Part shown: positions 1-9,435 of the stretch, piece by piece | Layout of the letters: the number at the start of each line of letters is the position of its first letter | How positions within the stretch are numbered: position 1 is the first letter of the stretch | Assembly (NCBI GenBank): GCA_003963145.1 | Contig: RXJJ01000015.1 | Location: forward strand, 248,001 to 312,000 | DNA from: Bradyrhizobiaceae bacterium | GTDB lineage: Bacteria > Pseudomonadota > Alphaproteobacteria > Rhizobiales > Xanthobacteraceae | DNA length: 64,000 nt | Direction of reading: 5' to 3' | Position numbers and translations under genes: made by a program | The notes under the pieces: model-generated | Told to the model about the DNA's origin: nothing | Seen by the model: only the letters and a program-made list of their open reading frames with translations | Databases searched by the model: none

Positions 1-66
1 TGGGCGCTGGCGCGTTACCGCAATTTGCGCAATAGTAACAGCCGCTTCGCAGGGGTTGGAATGTGA
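1..66 (+). CDS. shc: squalene-hopene cyclase, C-terminal end only (partial)
   Basis: Only the last 21 codons and the TGA lie in the window; the gene runs off the left edge. The translated tail contains ALARYRNLR, which fits the conserved tail of squalene-hopene cyclases (ALGRYK-type ending). The enzyme cyclises squalene to hopene/hopanol at the inner membrane. The stop overlaps the GTG start of hpnG (GTGA, 63-66), so the two genes are probably translationally coupled. The identification rests on a very short stretch plus context: hpnG follows immediately, as in hopanoid operons. Confidence 0.7.
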   Translation, partial: WALARYRNLRNSNSRFAGVGM

Positions 67-773
67 TTATAGGCGCAGGCGGCGACGCCTCTCGTGACGG
101 TCTGCCGGTCCTGATTGTGACCGGATTAAAGCAGGAAGCCCGCATTGCGGCTGGTCCGGGACTGACGGTCATCTGCAGTTCCAGCAACCCCGTTCAACTC
201 CGTGAGATGATGACCTCGTTCGATCCGGCGAGCATTCGGGGCATCGTGAGTTTCGGTGTCGCCGGCGGCCTCAATCCCGCACTGCGCTCCGGCGACATCG
301 TGATCGCATCCGAAATCGTCGCCGCCGGAAAACGCTGGACCACGGAGGCGCAGCTCACCGAGATGCTGATCTCGCTTCCCGTGAAGCGGCGCAAGCGCAG
401 TGTCGTCAACGGGGTTCTTGCCGGAGTGGAGGAAGTTGTCCTCGGTCAGGTCGGCAAGGCCGCCTTGCGTTCAAGCACGGGCGCGGATGCGGTCGATATG
501 GAAAGCCACATCGCGGCGCGTTATGCCGAACATTACGGATTGCCGTTTGCGGCGCTGCGCGTGATCAGCGATCCGGCACACCGCGCGCTGCCGCAGCTCG
601 CGACCGATGCGCTCAAGCCAAACGGCAATGTCGATATGTGGAAGGTGATGCGCGGCATTGCCCGCAAACCGTCGGAAATCCGCGCGCTGGTCCACAGCGG
701 CCGCGATTTCAACCGCGCGCTGCGCGGCCTCAAGGTCTACCGCAACCGGCTCGATGGGGCGCCGGCGCGCTAA
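63..773 (+). CDS. hpnG: HpnG, hopanoid-associated nucleoside phosphorylase
   Basis: A 236-residue protein of the purine-nucleoside phosphorylase/MTA nucleosidase fold. HpnG removes adenine from adenosylhopane, the product of HpnH, giving ribosylhopane or its phosphate on the way to C35 bacteriohopanepolyols. Visible family features are a glycine-rich SFGVAGGLNP stretch near residues 61-70, the substrate-binding DAVDMESHIAA segment near residue 140, and a late RVISDPA motif whose Asp is the usual purine-binding acid. The GTG start overlaps the end of the cyclase gene by four bases. The length fits the hopanoid-associated phosphorylase family. A strong terminator follows. Confidence 0.9.
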   Translation: MIIGAGGDASRDGLPVLIVTGLKQEARIAAGPGLTVICSSSNPVQLREMMTSFDPASIRGIVSFGVAGGLNPALRSGDIVIASEIVAAGKRWTTEAQLTEMLISLPVKRRKRSVVNGVLAGVEEVVLGQVGKAALRSSTGADAVDMESHIAARYAEHYGLPFAALRVISDPAHRALPQLATDALKPNGNVDMWKVMRGIARKPSEIRALVHSGRDFNRALRGLKVYRNRLDGAPAR

Positions 774-807
774 GCGCGGGAGTGATTGAGCGTAAGCCTT
801 TGCATGA

Positions 808-836
808 AAAAAGCCCCGGTCACGCCGGGGCTTTTT
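808..836. terminator. bidirectional Rho-independent terminator between hpnG and the omp gene
   Basis: A 12-bp perfect stem, AAAAAGCCCCGG (808-819) pairing with CCGGGGCTTTTT (825-836), encloses a 5-base TCACG loop. The A run on one side and T run on the other let it work for hpnG on the plus strand and for the outer-membrane protein gene on the minus strand. Confidence 0.9.
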
Positions 837-863
837 GCACAATTGAAACAAGCCTGAGCTGTC

Positions 864-2297
864 TTACTGGCCTGAGTTGAAACGATAGACCAGCGAGGTG
901 GAGATCGTCTGCACGTAAGGCTTGAAAGTGCCGTACCAGGTTGGATAGGGCGCGCCGCCGCTCAGTACAGGTTTTGTGTCCTTGCCATATTCGGCCACGC
1001 GATATTCGGTTTTCATGAACCAGCCGGGAGTCGAAATGCCGAACAGGTTGAGCGAGTTTTCGGTGCCGCCGCCCAGGAACCAGCCGTCAAGCGACCGCTT
1101 GGCAATCGAATAAGATCCAGAAGTGCCAGAGTAATAATTGAGATCGGTCGCCGAAAAATCGGCGTGACTGTAACCGACATTGACGTAGGTCAGCACATTG
1201 GGGGCGATCAGGTAACCGAGGCGGCCGCCCACGGCGTAATTGGTCTTGTTGGTCGTCGTGCCGTAATAGCCTTCAGGATAAGTGTAGACGGAGCCCTTCA
1301 TGCCGCCGAACTGGGCATCGGCAAACACGCCGGCGACCCAGAGCGGCTTGAACTGCCAGTCGTAACCGCCGCCCACCGTGCCGAAATAGCCCCGGCCACT
1401 CGTACGCTGAGTTTGGTAGGTGCCGCCCGAATATGAGGGCTCATTGTCCGCAGTCCAAAGTCCGTAGCCGCCGCCGCCGGAAAGATAGAACCCCGTCCAT
1501 CTGACCGGCGGAGCCGGCGGGACATAGGCGCTTGCCGCATAGGCAGGAGCCCCCGAGTTGAACCGATAAACCAGCGAGGTCGAAACCGTCTGCACGTAGG
1601 GCTTAAAAGAAAGGTAGTAGGAGCTCGGAGCACCTAGATAGGCAACGCTCGTGTTTCCCCTGCCATATTCGGCAATACGGTAGTCCGTTTTCAGGAACCA
1701 GTTGGGTGCCGCCGTCAAAACGAAGGCGTTAAGCGAGTTCTCCACACCGCCGCCGATGAACCAGCCGTCGAGAGACTGCTTGGGCAGCGTGTAGCCGCTT
1801 ACGGCGCCACCAGAGGCAATAAAATTGGCTGCGGCAAAATCGGTATGGCTGTAACCGGCGCTGACATAGGTCAGGACATTGGGCGCAACCAGATAACCGA
1901 GGCGTCCGCCCGCAGCGTAGCTGACCTTGTTCTGGCTCGAGGCGCCAGAATAGCCGTCGTAGAAATCGATGGTCCCCTTGATGTTGCCGAACTGGGCATC
2001 GGCAAAAACACCGGCGATCAGGGACGGGCTCAACTGCCAGTCATAGCCACCGCCGACCGTGCCGAAGAAGCCACGCCCACCGGTTCTGATAGGTAAAAGT
2101 CCGAATCCGGTTCCGGTCGTTTGCTGATCGGCAGCCCACATTCCATAGCCGCCGCCGCCGGACAGATAAAAGCCCGTCCAGTTATAGACTGGCGTTGGCG
2201 CCGGAGCCTTGGTGTAGGCCTTGCGAGGAAGATCGGCGGCTTGTGCGGAGGCCGCAAGCGCCATCAGCGCAACGGAGCCGAGGAAGATTTTTTTCAT
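864..2297 (-). CDS. tandem-duplicated Omp25/Omp31-family outer-membrane beta-barrel protein
   Basis: A 477-residue protein with a Sec signal peptide (MKKIFLGSVALMALAASAQA, likely cut after residue 20). The mature part has two similar halves of about 210 residues. Half one (39-249) and half two (267-477) both begin with WTGFYLSGGGGYG and end with a PYVQT.STSLVYRFNSG strand. Both contain GTVGGGYDWQ, AGVFADAQFG, GGRLGYL.APNVLTYV and SLDGWF.GGG. Each half is the size of a normal single-barrel Omp25/31 (porin family of rhizobia), so this is an internal gene duplication joined by an Ala/Pro-rich linker (about 250-265). It sits alone between hpnG and hpnH. Whether it forms two small barrels or one larger one cannot be told from sequence. 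Confidence 0.88.
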   Translation of the reverse strand: MKKIFLGSVALMALAASAQAADLPRKAYTKAPAPTPVYNWTGFYLSGGGGYGMWAADQQTTGTGFGLLPIRTGGRGFFGTVGGGYDWQLSPSLIAGVFADAQFGNIKGTIDFYDGYSGASSQNKVSYAAGGRLGYLVAPNVLTYVSAGYSHTDFAAANFIASGGAVSGYTLPKQSLDGWFIGGGVENSLNAFVLTAAPNWFLKTDYRIAEYGRGNTSVAYLGAPSSYYLSFKPYVQTVSTSLVYRFNSGAPAYAASAYVPPAPPVRWTGFYLSGGGGYGLWTADNEPSYSGGTYQTQRTSGRGYFGTVGGGYDWQFKPLWVAGVFADAQFGGMKGSVYTYPEGYYGTTTNKTNYAVGGRLGYLIAPNVLTYVNVGYSHADFSATDLNYYSGTSGSYSIAKRSLDGWFLGGGTENSLNLFGISTPGWFMKTEYRVAEYGKDTKPVLSGGAPYPTWYGTFKPYVQTISTSLVYRFNSGQ

Positions 2298-2486
2298 GCA
2301 ATGGACCGTCAGTCAGAACAGAGTGATTCAGCTAAAATTCCCTTTCGGAAAGCTAGAGCAATCAAGTCTCCGGGGCTGTATCCGATTTGCAACACACGGA
2401 GTTATTGCCAGATTTCCGCCCAGTTTTTCAAATGGAAGAATGAAGAAGGTACGACGTCTTAATTCAAGCCACGGGATCTAACAAAA

Positions 2487-2507
2487 AGCGCGGGGCGGGC
2501 CCGCGCT
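2487..2507. terminator. bidirectional hairpin terminator between the omp upstream region and hpnH
   Basis: The 8-bp stem AGCGCGGG (2487-2494) / CCCGCGCT (2500-2507) is flanked by an A run on the left and TTCTTCTTTTT on the right. On the minus strand it is followed by TTTTT and lies just beyond the hpnH stop, so it most likely ends the dxs-ispH-hpnH transcript. Confidence 0.8.
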
Positions 2508-2535
2508 TCTTCTTTTTCCGATGGAGGTGATGCCG

Positions 2536-3732
2536 TCAGGCCGCCGTTGACGCGCTCGCTTCGGCAGGCGCCGCAGCCTTCGCGGCGGCGAGTTTGGCAG
2601 CTTTAGCTTCAGCGGCCTTGGCTTCGTCAGCGCGGATCTCGGACAGGCGCTTCTGCACTTCCGATGAGAACACGTACTGCGCCGGACGCTGATGCGACAG
2701 GTCGATCTCCGGCGCCATCGGGCCCGAGGTCCTGATGCCGCGCAGGGCAACGGCAAGCGCCTTCCATGGCTTGGTGATCGCGGCATTCGCGGCCGTTGGC
2801 TCATAACCGCAATGCGCCATGCAGTTCGCGCACTTCTCGTACTTGCCGGTGCCGTACTGATCCCAGTCGGTGGTCTCCATCAATTCCTTGAAGGTCTTGG
2901 TGTAGCCCTCGCCGAGCAGGTAGCAGGGCTTCTGCCATCCGAAGATATTGCGGGCGGGCATCCCCCACGGCTCGCACTCGAAATCCTGATTGCCGGCAAG
3001 GAAGTCGAGGAACAGGCCGGAGTGCATGAAATTCCACTTCTTGCCCTTGCCGCGCGAGAACACGTCGCGGAACAGCTCCTTGGTCTTCTTGCGGTTGAGG
3101 AAGTGCTCCTGATCCGGCGCGCGCTCATAGGCGTAGCCGGGCGACATCGACACGCCGACGCCGAGCTCGGTGGTGAAGTCGAGGAATTTGGCGATTTCTT
3201 CGGCCGGATGATTGTCGAAAATCGTGGCGTTCACGTTGACGGTGAAGCCGCGCTCCTTCGCCGCCTTGATCGCGGACACCGCGCGCTCGAACACGCCCTT
3301 CTGCGACACGGCCATGTCGTGGTGATCCTTCAGGCCGTCGAGATGGACCGAGAAAAACAGGTAAGGCGAGGGCTCGAACAGATCGAGCTTCTTCTCCAGC
3401 AGCAGTGCGTTGGTGCAGAGCGAGACGAACTTCTTGCGTTCGACCAGGCCGCGCACGATCTCGCCGATTTCCTTGTGGATCAAGGGCTCGCCGCCCGGAA
3501 TCGCCACCATCGGCGCGCCGCATTCCTCAGCCGCCTCCCAGCATTCCTGCGCCGTCATGCGGCGATTGAGGATCGCATCGGGGTAATCGATCTTGCCGCA
3601 GCCGGCGCAGGCAAGGTTGCAGCGGAAGAGCGGCTCGAGCATCAGCACCAGCGGATAGCGTTTGCGGCCCATCAGCTTCTGCTTGACGAGGTACGATCCG
3701 ATCTTGATCTCTTTGAAAAACGGAATGGCCAT
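2536..3732 (-). CDS. hpnH: HpnH, radical SAM adenosylhopane synthase
   Basis: A 398-residue radical SAM enzyme that joins the 5'-deoxyadenosyl radical to hopene to make adenosylhopane, the first step of C35 side-chain formation. The radical SAM cluster motif is CNLACAGC (C38, C42, C45). It is followed by a glycine-rich PGGEPL loop (79-84) and a C-terminal DUF3463 domain with a further Cys cluster (CANCMAHCGYEP, 301-312). The start is the ATG reading MAIPFFKEIKIG at 3732; the open frame runs further upstream, but that part overlaps ispH. The gene lies 20 bp downstream of ispH in a dxs-ispH-hpnH operon. The last 30 residues are an Ala/Lys/Glu-rich tail, probably unstructured. Confidence 0.95.
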   Translation of the reverse strand: MAIPFFKEIKIGSYLVKQKLMGRKRYPLVLMLEPLFRCNLACAGCGKIDYPDAILNRRMTAQECWEAAEECGAPMVAIPGGEPLIHKEIGEIVRGLVERKKFVSLCTNALLLEKKLDLFEPSPYLFFSVHLDGLKDHHDMAVSQKGVFERAVSAIKAAKERGFTVNVNATIFDNHPAEEIAKFLDFTTELGVGVSMSPGYAYERAPDQEHFLNRKKTKELFRDVFSRGKGKKWNFMHSGLFLDFLAGNQDFECEPWGMPARNIFGWQKPCYLLGEGYTKTFKELMETTDWDQYGTGKYEKCANCMAHCGYEPTAANAAITKPWKALAVALRGIRTSGPMAPEIDLSHQRPAQYVFSSEVQKRLSEIRADEAKAAEAKAAKLAAAKAAAPAEASASTAA

Positions 3733-3752
3733 GAAGAGCGTTCTTTCTTGGA

Positions 3753-4700
3753 TTAGAGGTGCGCCGCGGTGGCTTTGACGGATGTCAGTTCCGCAGGCAG
3801 CCTGAACTCGATATTCTCCTCGCGTCCCGGCACCACCGACACGGTGACCGGCCCGATCCGGCGCAAGGCGTCGATCACGTCGTCGACGAGGACTTCCGGC
3901 GCGGATGCGCCGGCGGTGATGCCGACGGTCTTGGCGTTGCGCAACCATTCCGGGTTGAGCTGGCTGCCATCGGCAATAAGGTAACTCGGCACGCCGACTT
4001 CGCTACCAATCTCGCGAAGCCTGTTCGAGTTCGAGCTGTTTGTGGCTCCGACAACTAGAATAACATCAACAAGCTTGCTGAGGTCCCGCACCGAAGATTG
4101 GCGATTTTGTGTCGCGTAGCAGATATCGCGTGTATCGGGGCCTTCAAGATCGGGGAACCGGTCTTCCAGCGCCGCGATAATGTCCTTGGTGTCATCGACG
4201 CTGAGCGTGGTCTGGGTGATGTAGGCGACCGGAGTATCGGCCGGGATGTCCAGTGCCGCCACGTCCTCAACATTTTGCACAAGACGCACCGGGCCGGGCA
4301 CCTGGCCCATCGTTCCCACCACTTCGGGATGGCCCTCGTGGCCGATCAGCACAAGGGTCCGGCCCTTGGAGACATAACGCTTGCCCTGGTTGTGGACCTT
4401 GGAGACCAGCGGGCAGGTGGCATCCAGGACTGGCAGGCTGCGCGCGGCGGCTTCCTGCTCGACGCTCTTGGCGACGCCATGCGCGCTGAAAACCGTGATG
4501 GCGTTGGCGGGCACTTCGTGGAGATCTTCCACGAACACCGCGCCCTTCGCCTTAAGGCTCTCGACCACGTATTTGTTGTGCACGATTTCGTGACGGACGT
4601 AGACCGGCGGCCCGTATTTCTCGAGCGCGCGCTCAACGATCTCGATGGCGCGCACCACGCCAGCGCAAAAGCCTCTGGGCTGCGCGAGGAGAATTTGCAT
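3753..4700 (-). CDS. ispH: IspH, 4-hydroxy-3-methylbut-2-enyl diphosphate reductase
   Basis: The last enzyme of the MEP pathway, an Fe-S protein that reduces HMBPP to IPP and DMAPP. The three cluster cysteines are C12 (PRGFCAGV), C96 (DATCPLV) and C194 ([10 protein letters not shown]). The catalytic E126 lies in [14 protein letters not shown], and the substrate-binding NSSNSNRL motif is present. The ATG at 4700 gives [15 protein letters not shown], aligning with the E. coli start; an upstream TTG at 4730 would add ten residues and overlap dxs. It follows dxs and precedes hpnH, tying precursor supply to hopanoid synthesis. Confidence 0.95.
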   Translation of the reverse strand: MQILLAQPRGFCAGVVRAIEIVERALEKYGPPVYVRHEIVHNKYVVESLKAKGAVFVEDLHEVPANAITVFSAHGVAKSVEQEAAARSLPVLDATCPLVSKVHNQGKRYVSKGRTLVLIGHEGHPEVVGTMGQVPGPVRLVQNVEDVAALDIPADTPVAYITQTTLSVDDTKDIIAALEDRFPDLEGPDTRDICYATQNRQSSVRDLSKLVDVILVVGATNSSNSNRLREIGSEVGVPSYLIADGSQLNPEWLRNAKTVGITAGASAPEVLVDDVIDALRRIGPVTVSVVPGREENIEFRLPAELTSVKATAAHL

Positions 4701-4722
4701 CGGGAGGGTGTGGGGGTCGGGA

Positions 4723-6639
4723 TTAAGCAAGCTGCACCGCGCTGATTTCAGCTTCGCGCCCCAGTGCTTCGAAAACGCGTGTCACGATGCCCTTGGCGTC
4801 AAGACCGGCCTTGGCATACATCGCCGCAGGGCTGTCCTGGTCGATGAAGCTGTCAGGCAATACCATCGAGCGAACCTTGAGGCCCTTATCGAGCGCGCCG
4901 TTCTCCGCAAGCAAATGCAGCACCTGCGCGCCGAAGCCGCCGATCGAACCCTCCTCGATGGTGATGAGCACTTCATGCTCGCGGGCCAGACGAAGAACGA
5001 GATCCTTGTCGATCGGCTTGGCGAAGCGGGCATCCGCGACCGTCGTGGTCAGGCCGTGCGATTTGAGAACGTCCGCGGCCTTGAGACACTCGCCGAGACG
5101 GGTGCCAAGCGACAATAGCGCGACGGACGAGCCTTCGCGGACGATACGGCCCTTGCCGATTTCGAGCGGCACGCCATTGGTCGGCAGTTCGACGCCGACG
5201 CCGTCGCCGCGCGGGAAGCGGAAGGCGCTGGGGCGATCATTAATGGAGACAGCCGTCGCAACCATATGCGCCAGTTCGGCCTCATCGGCGGCCGCCATGA
5301 TGACGAAATTCGGCAGGCAGCCGAGATAGGCGATATCGAACGATCCGGCATGGGTCGGGCCGTCGGCGCCGACAAGACCGGCGCGGTCGATCACGAAACG
5401 GACCGGCAGGCTCTGGATCGCGACGTCATGCACGACCTGATCATAGGCGCGTTGCAGGAAGGTCGAGTAGATCGCAACGAACGGCTTCATGCCTTCGGTG
5501 GCAAGACCCGCCGCAAAGGTCACGCCGTGCTGTTCGGCGATTCCGACGTCGAAAGTGCGCTCGGGAAATGCCTTGCCGAAAATATCGACGCCGGTGCCGG
5601 ACGGCATCGCCGCCGTGATGGCGACAATGCTGTCGTCCCTCTGCGCTTCCTTGACGAGGCTGTCCCCGAACACGCGGGTGTAGGAGGGCGCATTGGTGAC
5701 GGCCTTGTTCTGTTTGCCGGTGGCGACATCGAACTTGACCACCCCGTGATACTTGTCGGCGGCGGCTTCGGCGGGCGTGTAGCCCTTGCCCTTTTCCGTC
5801 ACGACATGGATCAGCGTCGGTCCGACCTTCGAATCGCGCACGTTTTTGAGAACTGGCAGCAGATGATCGAGGTTGTGGCCGTCAATCGGGCCGACATAGT
5901 AAAAACCCAGTTCCTCGAACAGCGTGCCGCCGGACAAAAAGCCGCGGGCATATTCCTCGGCGCGCTGGGCGCCTTTCTCGACGAATTTCGGAAGGCGCTT
6001 GGCGACCTGCTTGCCGATCTCGCGCAGCGAGCGATAGGCGTTGCCCGACAGCAGGCGGGACAGATAGGCCGACATCGCCCCGACCGGCGGAGCGATCGAC
6101 ATCTCGTTGTCATTGAGAATCACAATCAGTCGCGAATCCATCGCGCCCGCGTTGTTCATGGCTTCGTAAGCCATGCCTGCCGACATCGCGCCGTCACCGA
6201 TCACCGCGATAACGTTGCGGTCTTCTCCGGCGAGGTCGCGGGCCACGGCCATGCCAAGGCCAGCCGAAATCGAGGTGGAGGAATGCGCGGCTCCGAAACA
6301 GTCGTATTCGCTTTCGGCGCGCTTGGTGAAACCGGACAGTCCGCCGCCCTGGCGAAGGGTACGAATCTTGTCACGCCGGTTGGTCAGAATTTTGTGAGGA
6401 TAGGCCTGATGACCGACGTCCCAGATCAAACGGTCATTGGGCGTATTAAAGACATGATGTATGGCAACGGTGAGTTCCACGACACCGAGTCCGGACCCCA
6501 AATGTCCTCCCGTCACGGCAACAGCGTTAATCGTCTCGGCGCGCAGTTCTGCCGCGACTTGCGGCAAATCGCTCTCTTTGAGATGACGCAGATCGGAGGG
6601 AGATTTGATTTTGTCCAGCAGGGGGGTCGATGAGGTCAT
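4723..6639 (-). CDS. dxs: Dxs, 1-deoxy-D-xylulose-5-phosphate synthase
   Basis: A 638-residue thiamine-diphosphate enzyme that condenses pyruvate with glyceraldehyde-3-phosphate, the entry step of the MEP isoprenoid pathway. Domain I has the TPP/Mg motif [18 protein letters not shown] (148-165) and the substrate histidine in [10 protein letters not shown]. Domain II has the [12 protein letters not shown] glutamate. Domain III is the transketolase C-terminal fold. The ATG at 6639 ([11 protein letters not shown]) is preferred to a TTG at 6666. It is the first gene of the leftward operon dxs-ispH-hpnH; the promoter should lie in 6640-6846, shared with the divergent hpnN. Confidence 0.96.
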   Translation of the reverse strand: MTSSTPLLDKIKSPSDLRHLKESDLPQVAAELRAETINAVAVTGGHLGSGLGVVELTVAIHHVFNTPNDRLIWDVGHQAYPHKILTNRRDKIRTLRQGGGLSGFTKRAESEYDCFGAAHSSTSISAGLGMAVARDLAGEDRNVIAVIGDGAMSAGMAYEAMNNAGAMDSRLIVILNDNEMSIAPPVGAMSAYLSRLLSGNAYRSLREIGKQVAKRLPKFVEKGAQRAEEYARGFLSGGTLFEELGFYYVGPIDGHNLDHLLPVLKNVRDSKVGPTLIHVVTEKGKGYTPAEAAADKYHGVVKFDVATGKQNKAVTNAPSYTRVFGDSLVKEAQRDDSIVAITAAMPSGTGVDIFGKAFPERTFDVGIAEQHGVTFAAGLATEGMKPFVAIYSTFLQRAYDQVVHDVAIQSLPVRFVIDRAGLVGADGPTHAGSFDIAYLGCLPNFVIMAAADEAELAHMVATAVSINDRPSAFRFPRGDGVGVELPTNGVPLEIGKGRIVREGSSVALLSLGTRLGECLKAADVLKSHGLTTTVADARFAKPIDKDLVLRLAREHEVLITIEEGSIGGFGAQVLHLLAENGALDKGLKVRSMVLPDSFIDQDSPAAMYAKAGLDAKGIVTRVFEALGREAEISAVQLA

Positions 6640-6846
6640 TGGTCTTCCGGGGCCAGCTTGGAACAAGACACGAACATTTTGCAGTGTAGCATTATGGCAG
6701 CTATTGAGCAGTAATTCTCGGCTGGCTATGGCGTAATGCCACTATTGTGTGACTTAAGGGCACCGATCGAGCCAGCTGACGTTAACCCACCGGCCTCTTT
6801 GTGAGGCCATTTGCCGTTTCGAGCGCCACACATAGAAAGAAAAACT

Positions 6847-9435
6847 GTGCTGACAAGGATTATTGTTTCCCTGGTGAAGACCTGCACGCGTTACGCATGG
6901 CTCACCGTGGTTATCGGCCTTATTTTGGCTGTCGCATCCGGGTTCTACGCATCGCGGAACTTCGCGATAAGTACCGATGTTGCCAAGCTTATTTCCCCAG
7001 ATCTGGATTGGCGCCAGCGCGAATTGGCCTTCGAGAAGGCTTTTCCGGGGCAACATGATTTGATCCTGGCGGTCGTGGAAGCTGAAACGCCCGAGCTTGC
7101 CGTTCAGGCGGCAGCGGCGCTGGAGGGGAAGCTTGCGCCCCGGAAAGACATCATCCGCTCCATCAACCGCCCCGGCGGGGGGCCCTTCTTTGAAAACAAT
7201 GGCCTGCTGTTTCTGCCGACCCAGGAAGTCGCCAAGCAGACCCAGCAACTCACCGCCACCCAGCCGTTTTTTGAAATCCTCACGGACGATCCCAGCATTC
7301 GCGGTCTGACGGGCGTACTGGCCACCGCGCTCGGCGGCGTCGAGCGCGGCCGGTTTCCCCGGGAGGCGATCACGCGTCCGCTCAATCAGGTGTCCGACAG
7401 CGTCGAACAGGTTCTCAAAACCGGCAATGGCGTTTTCTCATGGAATCAGCTGACCAAGGGCGAGCCGTCGACGGCCTCCGACAAGCGCGTGCTTATGGCG
7501 ATCCAGGGTGTGCTCGATTACAACGCGCTCGAGCCCGGCAAGGTGGTGACGGACGCGATCCGCAAGGCGGCCACCGATCTTGATTTCGCGAATACATACC
7601 GCGCGCGTGTCCGCCTGACAGGGCCGGTGCCGATTGCCGACGAGGAATTCGCTACCGTTCAGGAAGGAGCGCTCCTCAACGGCATCGTCACGATTCTCGT
7701 CGTTCTGGGCATTTTGTGGATGGCGCTGCATTCGCCCAAGATCATCGCCGCCGTCTTCGTCACGTTGTTCATCGGTCTCGCCATTACCACCGCTGTCGCG
7801 CAGATGCTGGTCGGCGCGTTCAATATGATCTCGATCGCCTTCTTCGTGCTTTTCGTCGGGCTCGGCGTCGATTTCGGAATCCAGTACAGCGTGCGCTATC
7901 GCTCGGAACGTCACAACACGGGCGAACTGCAGAGCGCGCTCGAACAGGCGGCCCGCTTCTCCGCCGTGCCGCTGACACTGGCTGCCGTCGCGACCGCCGC
8001 CGGGTTTCTGTCGTTTCTGCCGACCCACTACAAGGGCGTTTCGGAACTCGGCAAGATTGCCGGCGCCGGCATGCTGATCGCGTTCATCGCGGCCATCACC
8101 GTCCTGCCTGCGCTTCTGAAACTTCTCAATCCGCCCGGCGAGGCGGAGCCGGTCGGGTATGCATTCCTTGCTCCGGTGGATCGATTCCTCGAAGAGCACC
8201 GGATTCCGATCATCGCCTCCACGCTGGGAATCGCTGTTCTTGGCCTGCCGCTGCTTTATTTCGTGCAGTTCGATTTCAACCCGATCAATTTGCGCAGCCC
8301 GAAAGTCGAATCGATTGCGACCTATCTCGATCTGCGGCGCGACCCCAACACCGGCACCAACGCCATCGAAATTCTCGCCCCCTCGCTGAATGCCGCCAAG
8401 CAAATGCAGGAGCGGCTGGCGAAAGTGCCGGAAGTGGCGCGGACGATCTCTCTGGATTCTTTCATTCCCGACGACCAGCAAGCCAAGCTTGGGATGATCC
8501 GCCGCGCCGCCGCCGCGCTCGATCCCGCCTTCAAGGCCAAGCCGGGTACGGCGCCGACCGATGCGGAAAATATTGTCGCACTCAGCGATGCCGCCGCCGG
8601 TCTGCGCAAGATTGCAAGCAAGTCGCCGACCGAGCCGGCTGCAGCGGCGAACCGCCTGGCGGATGCACTGACGCGTCTGGCGCAGTCGGACAAATCGGTG
8701 CGTGACAAGGTTTCGGACGTATTTCTCTCGCCGCTGTCGGTCATGCTTGATCAGATCCGCAATTCGCTGAAAGCGCAGCCCATCACTCTCAAGAACCTGC
8801 CGCCCAGCCTGGTGGATGACTGGATGACGGCGGATGGACGCGCGCGCGTTGAGGTTCAGCCCAAAGGCGATCCCAACGACAACGAGACGCTGCGGAAATT
8901 TGCCGCCGCTGTTCAGAAAGTCGAGCCGACCGCGACCGGCGGGCCGGTCTCAATTCTGGAATCGGGCCACACCATCGTGATGGCATTCATTCAGGCCGGC
9001 ATCTGGGCGCTGCTTTCGATCTCGGTCCTGCTTTACATCGTGCTGCGCAGGATCGGTGACGTGTTGCTGACGCTGGTGCCGCTGATCCTCGCCGGCGTGG
9101 TGACTCTCGAAATCTGCGTTCTGATCGGAATGCCGATGAACTTCGCCAACATCATTGCGCTGCCACTGCTGCTCGGCGTCGGCGTTGCCTTCAAGATTTA
9201 CTATGTTACCGCGTGGCGCTCGGGGCAAACCAATCTGCTGCAATCGAGCCTGACCCGCGCCATCTTCTTCAGCGCGATGACGACCGCCACGGCATTCGGC
9301 AGTCTTTGGCTGTCGAGCCATCCCGGGACGTCGAGCATGGGCAAGCTGATGGCGCTGTCGCTGGTGACGACGCTCGCGGCAGCTGTGCTGTTTCAGCCTG
9401 CTCTAATGGGGCGCCCCCGCGATCTCGGGGAGTAG
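6847..9435 (+). CDS. hpnN: HpnN, hopanoid RND transporter (MMPL family)
   Basis: An 862-residue inner-membrane RND/MMPL-type transporter. HpnN carries hopanoids from the inner to the outer membrane in Rhodopseudomonas and Burkholderia. Topology is as expected: TM1 (about residues 13-33), a large periplasmic domain, a bundle of five TMs (about 275-440), a second TM and periplasmic domain, and a final bundle (about 720-860). The sterol-sensing-like segment FVLFVGLGVDFGIQYSVRYR is present. I take the GTG at 6847 (MLTRIIVSLVKTC), preceded by AGAAAGA; a TTG at 6811 is the longer alternative. Transcribed divergently from dxs. Its 3' end overlaps the convergent DUF2147 gene by 33 bp. Confidence 0.93.
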   Translation: MLTRIIVSLVKTCTRYAWLTVVIGLILAVASGFYASRNFAISTDVAKLISPDLDWRQRELAFEKAFPGQHDLILAVVEAETPELAVQAAAALEGKLAPRKDIIRSINRPGGGPFFENNGLLFLPTQEVAKQTQQLTATQPFFEILTDDPSIRGLTGVLATALGGVERGRFPREAITRPLNQVSDSVEQVLKTGNGVFSWNQLTKGEPSTASDKRVLMAIQGVLDYNALEPGKVVTDAIRKAATDLDFANTYRARVRLTGPVPIADEEFATVQEGALLNGIVTILVVLGILWMALHSPKIIAAVFVTLFIGLAITTAVAQMLVGAFNMISIAFFVLFVGLGVDFGIQYSVRYRSERHNTGELQSALEQAARFSAVPLTLAAVATAAGFLSFLPTHYKGVSELGKIAGAGMLIAFIAAITVLPALLKLLNPPGEAEPVGYAFLAPVDRFLEEHRIPIIASTLGIAVLGLPLLYFVQFDFNPINLRSPKVESIATYLDLRRDPNTGTNAIEILAPSLNAAKQMQERLAKVPEVARTISLDSFIPDDQQAKLGMIRRAAAALDPAFKAKPGTAPTDAENIVALSDAAAGLRKIASKSPTEPAAAANRLADALTRLAQSDKSVRDKVSDVFLSPLSVMLDQIRNSLKAQPITLKNLPPSLVDDWMTADGRARVEVQPKGDPNDNETLRKFAAAVQKVEPTATGGPVSILESGHTIVMAFIQAGIWALLSISVLLYIVLRRIGDVLLTLVPLILAGVVTLEICVLIGMPMNFANIIALPLLLGVGVAFKIYYVTAWRSGQTNLLQSSLTRAIFFSAMTTATAFGSLWLSSHPGTSSMGKLMALSLVTTLAAAVLFQPALMGRPRDLGE

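Noticed and set aside
2692-3756. A 350-codon rightward open frame opposite hpnH
   Set aside because: It is antisense to a clear radical SAM gene, with no ribosome site and biased low-complexity translation as expected in high-GC DNA.
5266-6633. A long rightward open frame opposite dxs
   Set aside because: Shadow of dxs; His/Asp/Arg-rich translation with no domain.
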